From NCBI GenBank assembly GCA_905220665.1, contig CAJNAR010000003.1, positions 186,001 through 250,000 on the forward strand: a stretch of DNA of 64,000 nucleotides, written 5' to 3'. This document shows positions 31,791 through 42,902 of this stretch, piece by piece (position 1 is the first letter of the stretch; every line of letters starts with the position of its first letter). Source of the stretch: Albugo candida. Taxonomy: Eukaryota; Oomycota; Peronosporomycetes; Albuginales; Albuginaceae. The position numbers were made by a program, and so were the translations under genes. The notes beneath the pieces are model-generated. The model saw nothing but the letters and a program-made list of their open reading frames with translations, did no database searches and was not told the origin of the DNA.

Positions 31791-33983
31791 GCACGCAACC
31801 TTCGGCGCTTACTTTTGACACCTCCCTCCTCCGGGATCCTGACATACTTGATTTATACCAGCAATCCATCGCAAAGGCACTTGTCACACCAACATCCACT
31901 GAATCACTCGAATGGCCATCGGTACTCATTCCCATCAAAGCCATCGCGAACAACATCATTCGACCCAAGATTGATCCTGCACAACATACCGATCACAACG
32001 ACGAAATAGCCGAGCTTTCTCTCGCGCAAAAACGTCTCCGTGCCCTTATCACCAGCAGCAATAACCCTGTCGACCTACTGCTATATCGATCTCGCCGACA
32101 AGCCCTGCTAAGGACCATACGACAAAAGTGCAAAAAGGCTGGAAGACTTCGTGTAACACAGCACATTATGGAGCTCGAAAAATACAAGTACACGGAGAAG
32201 ATGTACCATATCGTCCGACGACTCACATCACACAAGCGGCCAGCATTATTTTTACGTGATCATGATGGGCGCATCATTGGAAATTCCAGGGAAACAGCCC
32301 AAGTCATAACGGACTTTCTTTCAGCCCAGTTTCATAAACCCCATTTTCAGTGACGTTTCTGCTGGAAAATACATCATGACATCTCCCATTACGGCGGAGG
32401 AAGTTACACAAGCATTCCGGTCTTTGAAAAACAATCGCGAACCAGGCGCAGATCAGGTCCCAGCCGAATTCCTTAAATATAGCCCCCCAGTGGTTTCCGT
32501 CATCCTCGCTAAAGCAATCAATTGCCATATACAAAACCCCACCACATTTATGCGCGACAGTCTCAATCATGGTGTTGTCATCACCGTTCCAAAGCCTAAC
32601 AAACCGACGGGCAGCTGTGCCAACCTTCGGCCGATCACCCTTCTCAGCACCACTCGTAAGACCATATCCACGGTCATCCTAAATCGCATCTGTACAAAAG
32701 TAGATAAATGGCTATCGCCTAACCAGAGTGGCTTTCGAGTTGCCCGCAGTACAGCTAATGCAGTATGGGCCCACAGATGGAATATCGCCCTAACGCGTCG
32801 CTTTCAGACTAACATGTACATTCTTGGTATCGACCTCAGCAAAGCTTTTGACACCATTGACCGACATCGATTGCTGATAGTTCTGAACTCGATTTTGGAT
32901 CCAGACGAGGTCCAGTTGATAAGAGCTCTCCTCAGTGCCACGACCCTCCAACTCCGACTTGGTATGAAATGCTACTCAAAGTTCGCAAGCACTCATGGTA
33001 CGCCTCAAGGAGATTCATTCTCCCCAATTTTGCTCGTGGTTTACTCGGAAGCGGTACTACGCGATCTATGCCTGCACCTGGAAATTTTAATGCGCGAGCT
33101 CAACACCATTGTGTTTGCCGATGATGTGGATTTCATTCACCATGATCCTACTCGTCTCGAGCATATTCTTCTTTTTTCCGAGCAAGTATTCCGGGCATTG
33201 TCTTTGACCATAAATGTCAGCAAAATAGAGCGAACGACTATTGCTCGTGCACCGAACACGACAGAGGAAAGTTGGCGTACCGTTCGCAAATTGGGATCAC
33301 TACTTGGCGACTCTGAAGACGTACAGTAGCGTAAAGCTCATGCAATAGCTGCCTTCAAACGATTTTGGAAATTCTGGATTTATTCTCACTTACTTCCAGA
33401 AACACTACGCGTTCGCTTATGCAATATCTATGTGTTACCTATCCTGCTATACAACTGTGGAACATGGGGTCTCACAGAACGCGACATTGGCAGTCTTGAA
33501 GCGTATCACCGTCGCCACCTTCGCCGCATCCTCCGCATCCACTACCCTCAGCACATCAGTAACGCGGATCTATACAAGCGCTGTAACACAAAACCGCTTC
33601 GAATCCACCTGACGAGATCTCGCTGGAGACTCTTTGGTCATATTCTTCGCCGCGCACAACCTATTCCAGCTCAGTTGAACATGCTCCGATACTATGATTC
33701 TTCTGGTAATATGCCGACCCATCGGGGCCGCACACCTACCTGCCTCTCAACCGTTCTCGACAAGGATCTACGATTCGACATAACTTCCAGTCTACGTCTC
33801 CGCAATACTGCAGATCTATACGCCCTATCAGTTCTAGCACAGGACCGCGCATTATGTAAAGAACTTACTCAGCGTCTCTGCAATAGCCAGGAAATAATTT
33901 ACCGGGATAAAGAAACAGTCAGGCGTAAGCGAAAGCTAGAGTCCGCTAATACGGACTCGATGCCGCCGCGAAAACGCACATAA
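31778..33983 (+). pseudogene. LINE reverse transcriptase and C-terminal domain
   Basis: After a linker (31778-32353) the RT frame 32376-33329 holds REPGADQVPAEFLK, NLRPITLLSTTRKTI, QSGFRVARSTAN, LGIDLSKAFDTIDR, GTPQGDSFSPILL and IVFADDVDF, with the catalytic Asp-Asp. A TAG at 33328-33330 sits between two Gln-like positions (CAG TAG), after which the same frame continues to 33981 with ILYNCGTWGL and ends in a Lys/Arg-rich tail. One frameshift separates the linker from the RT. Only few lesions, so the element is fairly young. Confidence 0.82.
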
Positions 33984-33988
33984 TAATA

Positions 33989-34001
33989 ATGCAAAAAGAA
34001 T
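33989..34001. repeat. Target-site duplication, right
   Basis: ATGCAAAAAGAAT, identical to 30934-30946. Confidence 0.85.
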
Positions 34002-34009
34002 TATCTCGT

Positions 34010-34990
34010 GACTTGAGTCCAACATATGAGATTTTGGCTAATTAAAGGCTAATGCCTGCTTTTTTTTTGATATCGATGTGCATAAAATGCAAAAAATGTA
34101 AAGGCGGAGAGAGGCACACTTTTAGCTCCTTTCAACCTTGCAATATCCGCGCTGAATTGACACTCGACTACTGGAAACATTGTAAGATTCTGACGTGATT
34201 GACAGCAAAAGTTTTTTCTTTACGACCACTGACCTATCATCAATTCAAACTCGTGATATTCGAATACGAGACAAGCCCGGTAGTCTGGTTCGTGGATCCT
34301 TAAGATGTCGCCATCTACTTCGAGCCGAATGATCATTAATGATAAGATCATCTTGATCATCGCATACGGGTTGTACATGACGCAGCTTTGAGCTATTCCG
34401 TAACTGGCGATACTCCAGCAGCCAGATTGGGCGCATGGAAATGTATATGATAGTCTTGCTAAGCTCCACTCACTCAAGCTTTCACTGGGTTAATAGAATC
34501 GCGAACGCAACTCCACACCCCAATTCTCAAAAATTTTGTTCCATATTGAAGAAAGAGTGGCAAGGATCCGGAATGTTGTGTTAGCTTGTTAGCAAGGAAA
34601 AGAAGGAGATATAGCAGTGTTGCAACTAGAAATAGTGAAATGGTTTAGTATGGTTGCAGCAGACCCAAAGTAGCTATTCCGAGAAAGAGAGCTTGATAAT
34701 TTTTGCTAAGTGTCAATCTTCTCGCTTGGAGGCCTTGCATCTACGCTGGAAGTAACACAAGGAATGTCACAAAAGCTATCAAGATAGCGCGTTGAACATC
34801 ACGTGGACATTCGTACTGAAAATTGCACCTGGCGCCCAATCTGTTGTTAAGTATTCTATTGTTTGCACTCAGTGCCGCTATAACCGCTCATGGAGAGCGG
34901 TGATGGATATTTGGAATTATAGACTTTACAGCGCCGCATTTCATAACTCCAATCATCGGGGATGCATTCTGGATGCCCAACGAGATGCAT
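34010..34990 (+). pseudogene. Unit 3 copy of the 7.1-8.2 kb region
   Basis: Follows the LINE and aligns with 7150-8250. The relic at 7258-7921 is recognisable at 34530-34870 (CGGAATGTTGTGTTA, GTAGCTATT, GGAATGTCA(C/G)AAAAGCT) but is interrupted by several stops. A frame at 34792-34992 is not conserved. Confidence 0.4.
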
Positions 34991-35640
34991 GATATATACT
35001 TTTAAAAGCCTTGTATCATTTCAGAGCTTCTTATCACGCCATCTTCTCGCGCACCATACGCGGCTTTGATCCCAGCCATGCATCACAACCCTGCTATCTT
35101 CTTATCAACTAGAGAGTTGGCAAGTTACTGGACGGTGATTGGAGCCTTCCATAACTCATAAATGTACTTTGGGGGAATTTCCCAAAAATGGAATGTAATT
35201 TCGAATATGTTACCCTTCGGCATTCCATTCTTTCCAAATGTCGATGGACTGTACACTCAAGAAGGCTGCAGCACTAAGCAGAAGCCAATTCCGCAGTTGT
35301 TGTACCAGTCATGATCGATTAAAAAGCTACTACAACAATTCCAAACCGCGATCTCATGATATGTAGAGATCGCCGACTGAGTGTCGTACTAGACGATGCA
35401 TCCATCCATCCATCCTTCCTCAATAAAATCATTATCGTATCGCAGTTGTCCTTTGCCAGCTTCTCACCTTTCAGGCGGGTCGTTTTCTTTCTCGATAGAT
35501 TTTGGTAACATGCCGTTGCCACCTAATGTAGATATAAAGGATTCCCATCCATTTTGCCAAAGTGAAAATTTGCATGTCTGTTGCGATTGAAAGACTCCCG
35601 TCAAAGAAGCTGGCCATCCGAACGCACCGGCAATGCCAAG
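34991..35640. other. Eroded tandem-unit DNA with ATCC microsatellite
   Basis: Aligns loosely with 8640-9290. Contains a short ATCC repeat at about 35396-35416. The 5S-like fragment and the 8280-8630 segment of unit 1 are not present. Confidence 0.45.
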
Positions 35641-36900
35641 GAATCTCTTGAATGTCGATTTCAAATGTCTCGATCGCAATAATAAATGGTCGCATGCTCA
35701 TGCATCCGAAGAATATTTACGGATATCTGAGGTCACTGTATGGACAACGCTACGCAGGGGATGTCTTTGGCTATTTAAAGTCAACAAATGGCCTTCATAC
35801 TTATTCCAGGGTCGCGGAAAAGTTTTTACAACCCGTAAATCACATCGACCCTAGAATGGGATGGAGTATTTATAGCTTGTTTGTATGGGCGATAAATTAG
35901 TCTTCCTCCGCTGAGGGCTCATAGAATTCTTCACGGAAATCCTTCCAGCCGGGAATGCTTGAAGATATCGGAAGCGACTTAGTTGGTTCCGGGAAAGTTG
36001 TAACAGCCAAAAAAAAGAAGAAAAGATGTCGACGTGCCGGATATTTTCCTTCATTCGTTTCAATGACTTGATCTAGGTCGTAAAGCGTGCATATGTGCGT
36101 TGTCCCTATAGTGGTACGTATAACGAAGCTGCCAACTCACGTTCGTATTCATCTTGAACGATCATGAAAAGCTTGATGGCTTGATCAAAGGACGTATGCG
36201 TGATATTTTATGCTGGAAGAAATCAACGAAATACTTTGATCCCTCCTTCACCAGCCATATCCAGACGAGATCTACGCGTAGCGATTGCTTCTGCGAAACC
36301 TCTTACACTAATAAAAAATTGGAATCAATTCACACCGCAAAATAGTCGCGTCGAACGTTCTATGATATACAACGGCATCAATTGAACCGAATTCGTATTG
36401 TTCTGTGCTCCCAAAATCTTGAGCCCTAGATGCAGCGCGCGTCGATGGCATCGATGCGTATTTGTCTTTACTGTTTGATCGGAGAAAACCCTTCAAACCC
36501 ATCGAAACAAGTTTTTATTTTTCAAGTGCCTTCGTGATGGACGTATTTCCCTCTTGCTCATAGAAATCAGCTGGAAACCCTTGAACATTCAACAAATTAT
36601 AATGAGCTTTGCATTCGTAGCCGTGCTACAATGGCGATACAACGCACACAATTGGTCAATACGTGATACAAACATTATCGATTGGTAACAATACACGCAT
36701 ACCCTTATACAAATTTACACGCTTTTTCTCGAAAATTGGCGTTGCGGTGTAAATAAGGTCAGGCTTTTCATAGAAATTCAAAACACCGCAAAAGAATTTC
36801 TTCAATCCCGTAATCGAAATTATCGGAAGAGGTGTTGGAATGGTGCATTGCTTCCAACTTTGCCGACATCGATTGCGTGTTGGCATTTCGGGGTACAGGA
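35640..36900 (+). pseudogene. Unit 3 copy of the 9.4-10.6 kb relic
   Basis: The frame 35652-35900 reads AGDVFGYLKSTNGLHTYSRV and HIDPRMGWSIYSLF, with a stop after 35900, then SFQPGMLEDIGSDLV in the same phase. Compared with unit 1 this copy retains the upstream part (about 35640-35800) in better shape. Product not recognised. Confidence 0.4.
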
Positions 36901-36959
36901 TTTGAAAGACGTGAAGATAGCACGGGCGTTACCATAAGACTTCCAATTTATCGATTCGG

Positions 36960-37300
36960 TTGCTCCTTTCAGTGAGTCGAACGATATTTAAATGAGCACA
37001 GCACCAAACATTTCTATTGTGTACACGACATCGTCAACGCTGACATTGTTTGATACTGTAGGCCCAACAAAGTTACAATTCAAAATCGATTGTGACGTTT
37101 GTCCAATACGCGATCAGTCTCGCCATTGAGAGCATCCTCGATAAGATTGCCCACGTTGCCTTCTGCGGCGGGATATAGATGCGGACCGCTTCCCGCTCCA
37201 AGCTCTGCTTCTCCGTCTATTTGTGCACGACTTACTAGAGGGCTCATGTACTAGGCGTTCGTTTTCTCAACCCAAATAGCATTAGAGATGGTCGTGCAAC
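36960..37300 (-). pseudogene. Unit 3 copy of the 10.6-11.0 kb minus-strand relic
   Basis: Encodes GSGPHLYPAAEGN, NLIEDALNGETDRVLD and, after a frameshift near 37080, NFVGPTVSNNVSVDDVVYTI. See the entry at 10630. Upstream on the same strand (about 37270-37420) DTHDRFLLYSDKVHAINAIA belongs to the same protein. Confidence 0.4.
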
Positions 37301-37516
37301 GTTGACCAGCTTTTCTAAAGCTGCCTCAGCGATCGCGTTGATGGCATGAACCTTGTCAGAATACAGGAGAAAGCGATCATGGGTATCGGCTCCAACATTA
37401 GCTTGAATCTTTTCACCATTTCAGTTCCTTAAGCTTCTATATATTCTCCATCTTGTTGATTTTATCACATGAAAAGTTGATAGGATCCTGAATTACCCGG
37501 ATCAACTAGTGTATCG

Positions 37517-37735
37517 TCAGATACTGTTGAGGCCGGTACGGAATTGTTTCATACAATCTTGCCAGGATCTATATATCCGCACTGAGGACTGATCTAAACG
37601 ATGTGAAGCAAGAATTTTACAATCGTAGCTCCTGATCTCTTCTTCATTGGCTTTCGAACAAATTTCTTGACTGATACGATTCCAATGATAGGCAACATTC
37701 AAAATGGTATCATTGCTGGAGATTGGACAGGCCAA
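37517..37735 (-). pseudogene. Unit 3 copy of the 11.2-11.6 kb relic
   Basis: An open 72-codon frame reading CPISSNDTILNVAYHWNRIS and YDCKILASH. It is the better of the two copies. Possible but weak likeness to the region following the second active-site Asp of A1 proteases. Confidence 0.35.
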
Positions 37736-37911
37736 ATATCGGCACGACTCGGTATCCAGATCGTTTGCTTAGTTCTTAAGTAGTTCTCTCATCATCAAAT
37801 TAACATCTGTAGAAGCGTTTTCCACGACTTTTGTCGTGTCCACATCATTTGACAAAAAAAAGATCTATAAAGTTAACAGACAGTTATTCTCGGCACGTAT
37901 TCCTTTGACAT

Positions 37912-38247
37912 CTACCAGTGTTTTCCCTGCTCTGTCGTGATAGATTCAGCAATTTTATACCTTACAAAGGGGTATGAGGTGCTGTAGTTTAAACATGATC
38001 CGCTGTCTACGTTGTATAACGAATTTTTACATCCGATAAACGCGTTTTGTGCAGCGCAAACTTCTTTTTCCATTCCGGTTTGAGTGGCTTCGAAGCATGA
38101 TAGCTCAATATGAGAATAACGGAAAACTTTCCTACTGAGTAAAAGTAAACGTAAGATGCTCCACATGAACTGACACGTATCTTGTATCACCGTTGAGGAG
38201 GAAATCGTCCGAGTCCGCAACTGGATAATATGAAATGAAACGATCAC
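37912..38247 (-). pseudogene. Unit 3 copy of the Cys-rich relic
   Basis: An open 111-codon frame with HIELSCFEATQTG and CAAQNAFIGCKNSLYNVDSG. Strong DNA identity to 11720-11930, more than to sequence on either side. See the entry at 11677. Confidence 0.4.
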
Positions 38248-38421
38248 GTGTAAACACTCGCAGTCAACCAGGTCATATATCGAATACCGCTATACCCTGA
38301 GACGAAAAAACTGAAGCCATGTATAAAGTTAGATGTCGCATATTCTTTCATATTATACAACACATCCCGGGTCTGACTCCCTCAACAATTAATGCCAAAT
38401 AGTATCCGCTAGAGAAGTATG

Positions 38422-38750
38422 CATTTTATCACACTCATTTCGCTGATACTTCCTCCTGCGTCAGATCGAATTATGGGTCATTCGTACCATCTGCATCTGG
38501 GACATTGGGGCCAGCATAATGGAGTTAAGTTTGCGCATTGCGGACCCTCAAATTTTCTACAGTCTTCCGTTGGCATCGTGTCCAATTAAACCATTATTAT
38601 CAAAGCAACCTCTCCGTTTAATTCCTTTAGCGATTTCTGTGATGGAAACTGTTACAAAGTTGGCGCACTCTTACGTGGTGTACTTAGTAAAACATCAGAG
38701 CACAGGATCGAACCCAAGCGGGCGAGAATCCCCAAAAGGATAATGTGCGC
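38422..38750 (+). pseudogene. Small secreted-protein-like gene, copy in unit 3
   Basis: Starts with the same ATGCATTTTATCAC as the copy at 12182; a frameshift in the signal region follows and the mature part is split between phases (for example 38519-38743). Aligned with 12182-12500 and 24225-24640. Confidence 0.38.
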
Positions 38751-38862
38751 ATCGTTATTGAGATCCACCCTACTTGCTATGATCCCTTCTACTGATGGGA
38801 CTTCTATGAAAAGAGATTTCTAGTATACACTGAATACTTGACGACACCTCTTCTCCGAACCC

Positions 38863-39290
38863 ATGCGCGTCTTACGAAAGAACTTTTCACGACTGGTACA
38901 TCACCAGGAAAACTTGGTTCTGGACAAAAATGGGAGCAACGCTCGACCCATTCAGCCGCTGAATGATCGTGAAGTGTACTCTTTTGTCGAAAAGTTACAC
39001 GATAGCTTCATTGAGTCTTTGTCGCGAGCAATGGTCGATAACAAGTGACGTAATTGAATGTATGTAATACATCATGACCTCAAGGAAATGCCCAATATCT
39101 CTTGTAAAACCAGCTATGAAGGCTTTCCGCTCAATCTATGGGAGCCAGTCGGGAGATACTAGTCATTTTTCTAATCGCTGTAGGCACCTCCAGGATGAGA
39201 TCCGACGTACTTTTCCTGATGAGTTTGGATGCAATTTGACACATAGAGAGTTTGTGCTTGACAATGGTTGACTACTATACTGAAAAATTC
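38863..39290 (+). pseudogene. Coding relic, copy in unit 3
   Basis: The first frame (38863-39045) reads ENLVLDKNGSNARPIQPLN and EKLHDSFIESLSRAM before a stop; a second frame (39074-39268) reads RCRHLQDEIRRTFPDEFGCN. The two are in different phases. The unit 1 copy lies at about 12670-13080. Not recognised. Confidence 0.38.
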
Positions 39291-39662
39291 TTCTCGTAAG
39301 AGCTTGTAACGTCAGAAAGTAGGAGGTACAACCGCCATCATGAAGCAATGTTCCTTGAAGATTTTTTGCGTGCCCACTTCAAATGTGACACCTGTGCCCA
39401 ATCAAAACTGACTACAAAGGCGGCCGACTCACTCCGAAATACCAATAAAGTAGAGCAATTTTTAGAGATTTAGCACCAGCTTATCCGTTTTGTCAACAAG
39501 TCGCCCAGTAGTTGAGTGCTGCTCAATCAAGCTTTCACCTCTATCAGTGCAGAGGGTTTAGAACAGGTAAGCTCTGCTTGACGCACGCTATTTGTATTTA
39601 TGAACCTCTTAGCAAATTTATGAGTCGACTTAATCGAAGGTAGTAAACACAAGACGATAAAT

Positions 39663-40261
39663 ATGGCCATAAATCTTTATCGTATTCTCTTGCGTATCGG
39701 AGTTAGAGAGGACCAAGAGGCTACGGATCGGCTCTTGAGATGCACGAAGACAGCTACTTCCCGATACAACATCTTTTACGCGCTTCCAATCCTCTGGCAT
39801 ACTTATTGCAAAAGCAACGAGAAGATGGACTTCCTGGCCGAAATGTGGCAATTCATATGCGTCACTTTGTATCAATTGCTCCTTCGAATGCAAAGTTGCG
39901 TGACGGTACCTACCATCAATTACATAATGATACAGCTGTAACATTAAAAGAAGCCAGTGATGACTTCACCACACTATGAAAATGTTGAAAGCGTTTGACT
40001 CATCTCATTCCAGTTCGAAGTGTAAAACCTCGAGCTAGTGGATCGTTGTATCAAGTGTTTGCTGGAAACATAGGGATAAAGACCGAATCAGCTCAGCCTT
40101 TATCCAGTCATGTCGAATGCTCCGATCACATAAAGCAAAGTAAGAATAAAGATGAATCAGCAAAATCATCTGCTGGATCTTTTTCTTGTCTGAATATCGA
40201 CACCAGAGTAGAAAGCATCTTACCACGAGAAAGTTTATCGGAACGCAAGCGCATCAATTGA
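39663..40261 (+). pseudogene. Coding relic, copy in unit 3
   Basis: The frame 39740-39979 and the frame 39995-40261 are in the same phase, with stops between them at 39977 and just after. Together they would give about 170 residues ending in a Ser/Lys-rich, probably disordered region (SKNKDESAKSSAGSFSC). Unit 1 copy at 13466-13990 shares AYLLQ-like and MRHFVS blocks. Family not recognised. Confidence 0.42.
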
Positions 40262-40872
40262 TATACGCACAAAGAAGTCGCACTCGTCACGTGTTCGTTC
40301 ACGGCTGGAAGGATGCGACAACTCAAAAAGCTCATCCTTTAGCAATCCGCAGACTCTGATTACATCGACCTGTTAGTAAGTAACAGCATCGTGCTTGATT
40401 GCTTTTGTCATAGTAGTCATGATATCTCTCCTTCTCTTCGAATACGATTCCAGAATGTACTGGTCCGATCGTGCGGCCGCACGAAAAGCTTTGATGCGGT
40501 TTTAAATGGGATAGTTTCGAGAATATTGCAAACAGCTTCTGATGGAGTCTGAATGAAAGTGTTATTTTAGGTATGTTGACTGATCCTGCCAAGAGACGTG
40601 ATAGTGTTTGTCGTAGCCGTCGTGTTTAATCAATTCAACGAGCAGATTTGTTGACGAATTCAATTGGAAGATGAATTTCTTAGAGATCAACGGTGCACGT
40701 GAAACCTAATCATGAATGTTGATATCACCGCAATCTAGACCTCGTCTTGCATAAATAAGGTAAAATTCGATGTAACATGAATGTGCACCTCATTCCCCTC
40801 AACGTCTTACGTGTACGTTCAAACCGAGCGCCTTGCTTGATGTTAGTGCTGAGTGGCTGTGTTGCCTACAAA

Positions 40873-41133
40873 TCAGATGAAGTGTACACAAAATAGGTAA
40901 GGAACAAAGTAGTTGACTCTCAAGAAACCTTTTCTTACATATTTTCGACGTCGCTTTGAGCTCCAATGTGCCACATCCATTCGACTCGACACTTGAGTAG
41001 AATTTCTACGCAATGTTCTCTGTGCTGTATACTTAAATCTAGCGGTCCCAAAAAATTGTAAGTTCAAGAACTGACTTGGTAGACACTTACCGTATTGCCG
41101 TCCTGGAACTTTCAAAATGATTGTCCGGCCCAT
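40873..41133 (-). CDS. Small basic protein gene with candidate 52-base intron
   Basis: The minus strand starts MGRTIILKVPGRQY. A consensus donor GTAAGTGTCT begins at 41090 and an acceptor GACCGCTAG ends at 41039, both kept in the unit 1 copy (14568-14830) while the interior is less well conserved. Without splicing the frame runs 86 codons to 40873; with splicing the phase changes and a stop follows after about 35 codons. Which reading is real cannot be settled from sequence alone. Not recognised. Confidence 0.35.
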   Translation of the reverse strand: MGRTIILKVPGRQYGKCLPSQFLNLQFFGTARFKYTAQRTLRRNSTQVSSRMDVAHWSSKRRRKYVRKGFLRVNYFVPYLFCVHFI

Positions 41134-41269
41134 AACAGAGTATTAGAGGATAGAGGTGCAGAAGTTTGAGTGTTTAAGACATTTAATTAGACTCGTGTAG
41201 CAATACTTAGCGGCTGAGTTGTAGTAAGATAGCTTCGAGAAAGTCATTTGTGATTTCCAGCTACTATGG

Positions 41270-41760
41270 GAGGATACACACTAGCCTGGTAGCTGCAAAG
41301 AGTTTTTCACAAGGCAAAGCATGTAGATGGGCACTATGTTCTACGTACTTTGCTCAGGTTTAGGTACGCTCCGGTACTTAAGAACATTGCGTTCTATCAA
41401 CGTTGTAACTTCTAGGTGTTGTGGTAAAGCATCCCCGCACCACCTTCTCCCCTATTTCCTTATCTGCCAATGGTTAGCTGACATCCTTGCAGAGAACGCA
41501 AAAAGTACGTTTTTTATGATACTAAACGTTGTATTGCTAGGTTTCGAGTTAAACATGCCACCGCGCATCCTTTTGACTTCTTTATCTACCAATGATGCGC
41601 TTCCGTACGTTCAAGAAATGCAAAGCACGCCACGCTTTTGTGCAATCGAACGTTGTACATGCCAAACTTTCTAGGCACAGCACACTATAGTAAGTTCAGG
41701 GTACATGCCACTCTGAATCCTGACAGTCTATCAGTTCCCAAAAATCGACTAAGCGCTCAA
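41270..41760. other. Upstream region of type-c aspartic-protease-like copy
   Basis: Aligned with 1-230. It contains two partly repeated segments (GTTGTAACTTCTAGGTGTTG and GTTGTATTGCTAGGTTTCGAG with flanking AAGCAT/AACATG), hinting at an internal duplication of about 140 bases. Frame 41327-41674 is not conserved in the other copy. Confidence 0.4.
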
Positions 41761-41762
41761 AA

Positions 41763-42902
41763 ATGAACGTCCTGTATTCAAAAACGTACGCTGTTCTTGT
41801 GCTCGGGGTATTACCAGCACGCCAACACTCTGTGGACACTATGATAGACTTGACCGTAGAAATCCGCCTCGAGAATGGCAAACTTTTGCTTGATTCGAAT
41901 CCCATTCTTGCGAAGGAAAAGTATACTGTCTCGATAAGCTCTATTCATACCAAGACTCCGTGTCTAGTAGATGCCTCAATGAAAATATACCAGTGTACAG
42001 CGAAAGCCTTTTCGAATTTGGAGTGAATTGGTTCGACAAGCCGTACGTATAAGGGCATACGGAAAGAAGGAAAAGACGGTTTATCCGAAAGTCTGCTAGA
42101 ATATACAGGTCATGTAGATCAATTTTTGGCCCTAGATTCAACAGACAAAAAAGATATGTGGTAGCTGGCCAAACCTTTGACGACAGATCTCAGCGCTATT
42201 TCACATACCGTCGGCTGGATTTTGCATGGACAATCTCTAAAGATGTGGTTCCAAAACAAACTGCTATATACTTCTGGTACTTGCATCTATATGAAACGTA
42301 AAGCTTATGTGGAAAGATATGATGGAGTTTATACTTATTCGTGGGCAGTGGGAAAAGGGTATGTATTTGAGCTCGGACTATCAGAAAGCGACATTGGTAG
42401 CCCAGCTCTGATGAGAAACCAATTACTACTGGGGAGCGTGACACATAACAATCGTTTGCATGGATGGAAATCAATGCGCGTAGATTTGGATGTAGATACT
42501 ATCAGTGTGCCAACGTACCTCTATGAGCACGTCAAAGCTGTCCTCGATCATCTTGCTTTTTCAGCAGTAGAAGATGATAGTGGCCACGCTGGATTTAGTG
42601 GACCATGCTCCAATATTGATCGTCTTGCTATCAAATACCCATCAGGATTAAAGGAGCTAACGTTCACGTTGGCTATCTTTGGTGTTGAACCTTTCACTAT
42701 CGATCCTACTACATACTTTTTCAAAAATGGGGAAGTTTGTACTTTACTGATTACACCATCAAACGAAGATGTTTTGGTACTGGGAACTCCAGTATTAAAA
42801 GTTTGCTCTGTCAACATCCTCAAAAACAGTGGTGCATTAAGCTATTCTTTCCATTCTCGCGAAAAACCCGGTTTTCTCGACAATTTCAGGATTTTCAAGT
42901 AA
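41763..42902 (+). pseudogene. Aspartic-protease-like paralogue (type c), two in-frame stops
   Basis: A single phase of 380 codons interrupted only by TGA at about 42024 and TAG at about 42161. N-terminal part: SKTYAVLVLGVLPARQHS. C-terminal part (from 42177): SMRVDLDVDTISVPTYLYEH with Asp-Leu-Asp at the second catalytic position, a Cys, LKELTFTLAIFGVEPFTIDP, VCTLLI and VLVLGTPVLKVCSV. This copy shows the A1 C-lobe pattern most clearly. It lacks the basic tail and the first Asp-Thr-Gly. The rest of the frame is intact, so inactivation looks recent or the stops are strain-specific. Confidence 0.6.

Larger units (their letters stand above)
30947..33988 (+). mobile_element. RTE-like non-LTR retrotransposon (LINE)
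   Basis: A 3.04-kb insert bounded by a perfect 13-base duplication and ending in a short TAA-type repeat (ACATAATAATA). It codes for an apurinic-type endonuclease followed by a reverse transcriptase on the plus strand, with no separate ORF1. The length, single polyprotein, simple-repeat tail and the segment LYNCGTWGLTERDIGSLEAY after the RT are all typical of the RTE clade; clade assignment by eye only. A handful of frameshifts and stops make it inactive. The paralogous site at about 7095-7190 lacks it. Confidence 0.82.

Noticed and set aside
31765..32570. Minus-strand frames opposite the LINE
   Set aside because: They are shadows of the endonuclease and RT coding strand, which has clear motifs.
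35396..35416. ATCC microsatellite
   Set aside because: Only five units; recorded as part of eroded DNA and not worth a separate finding.
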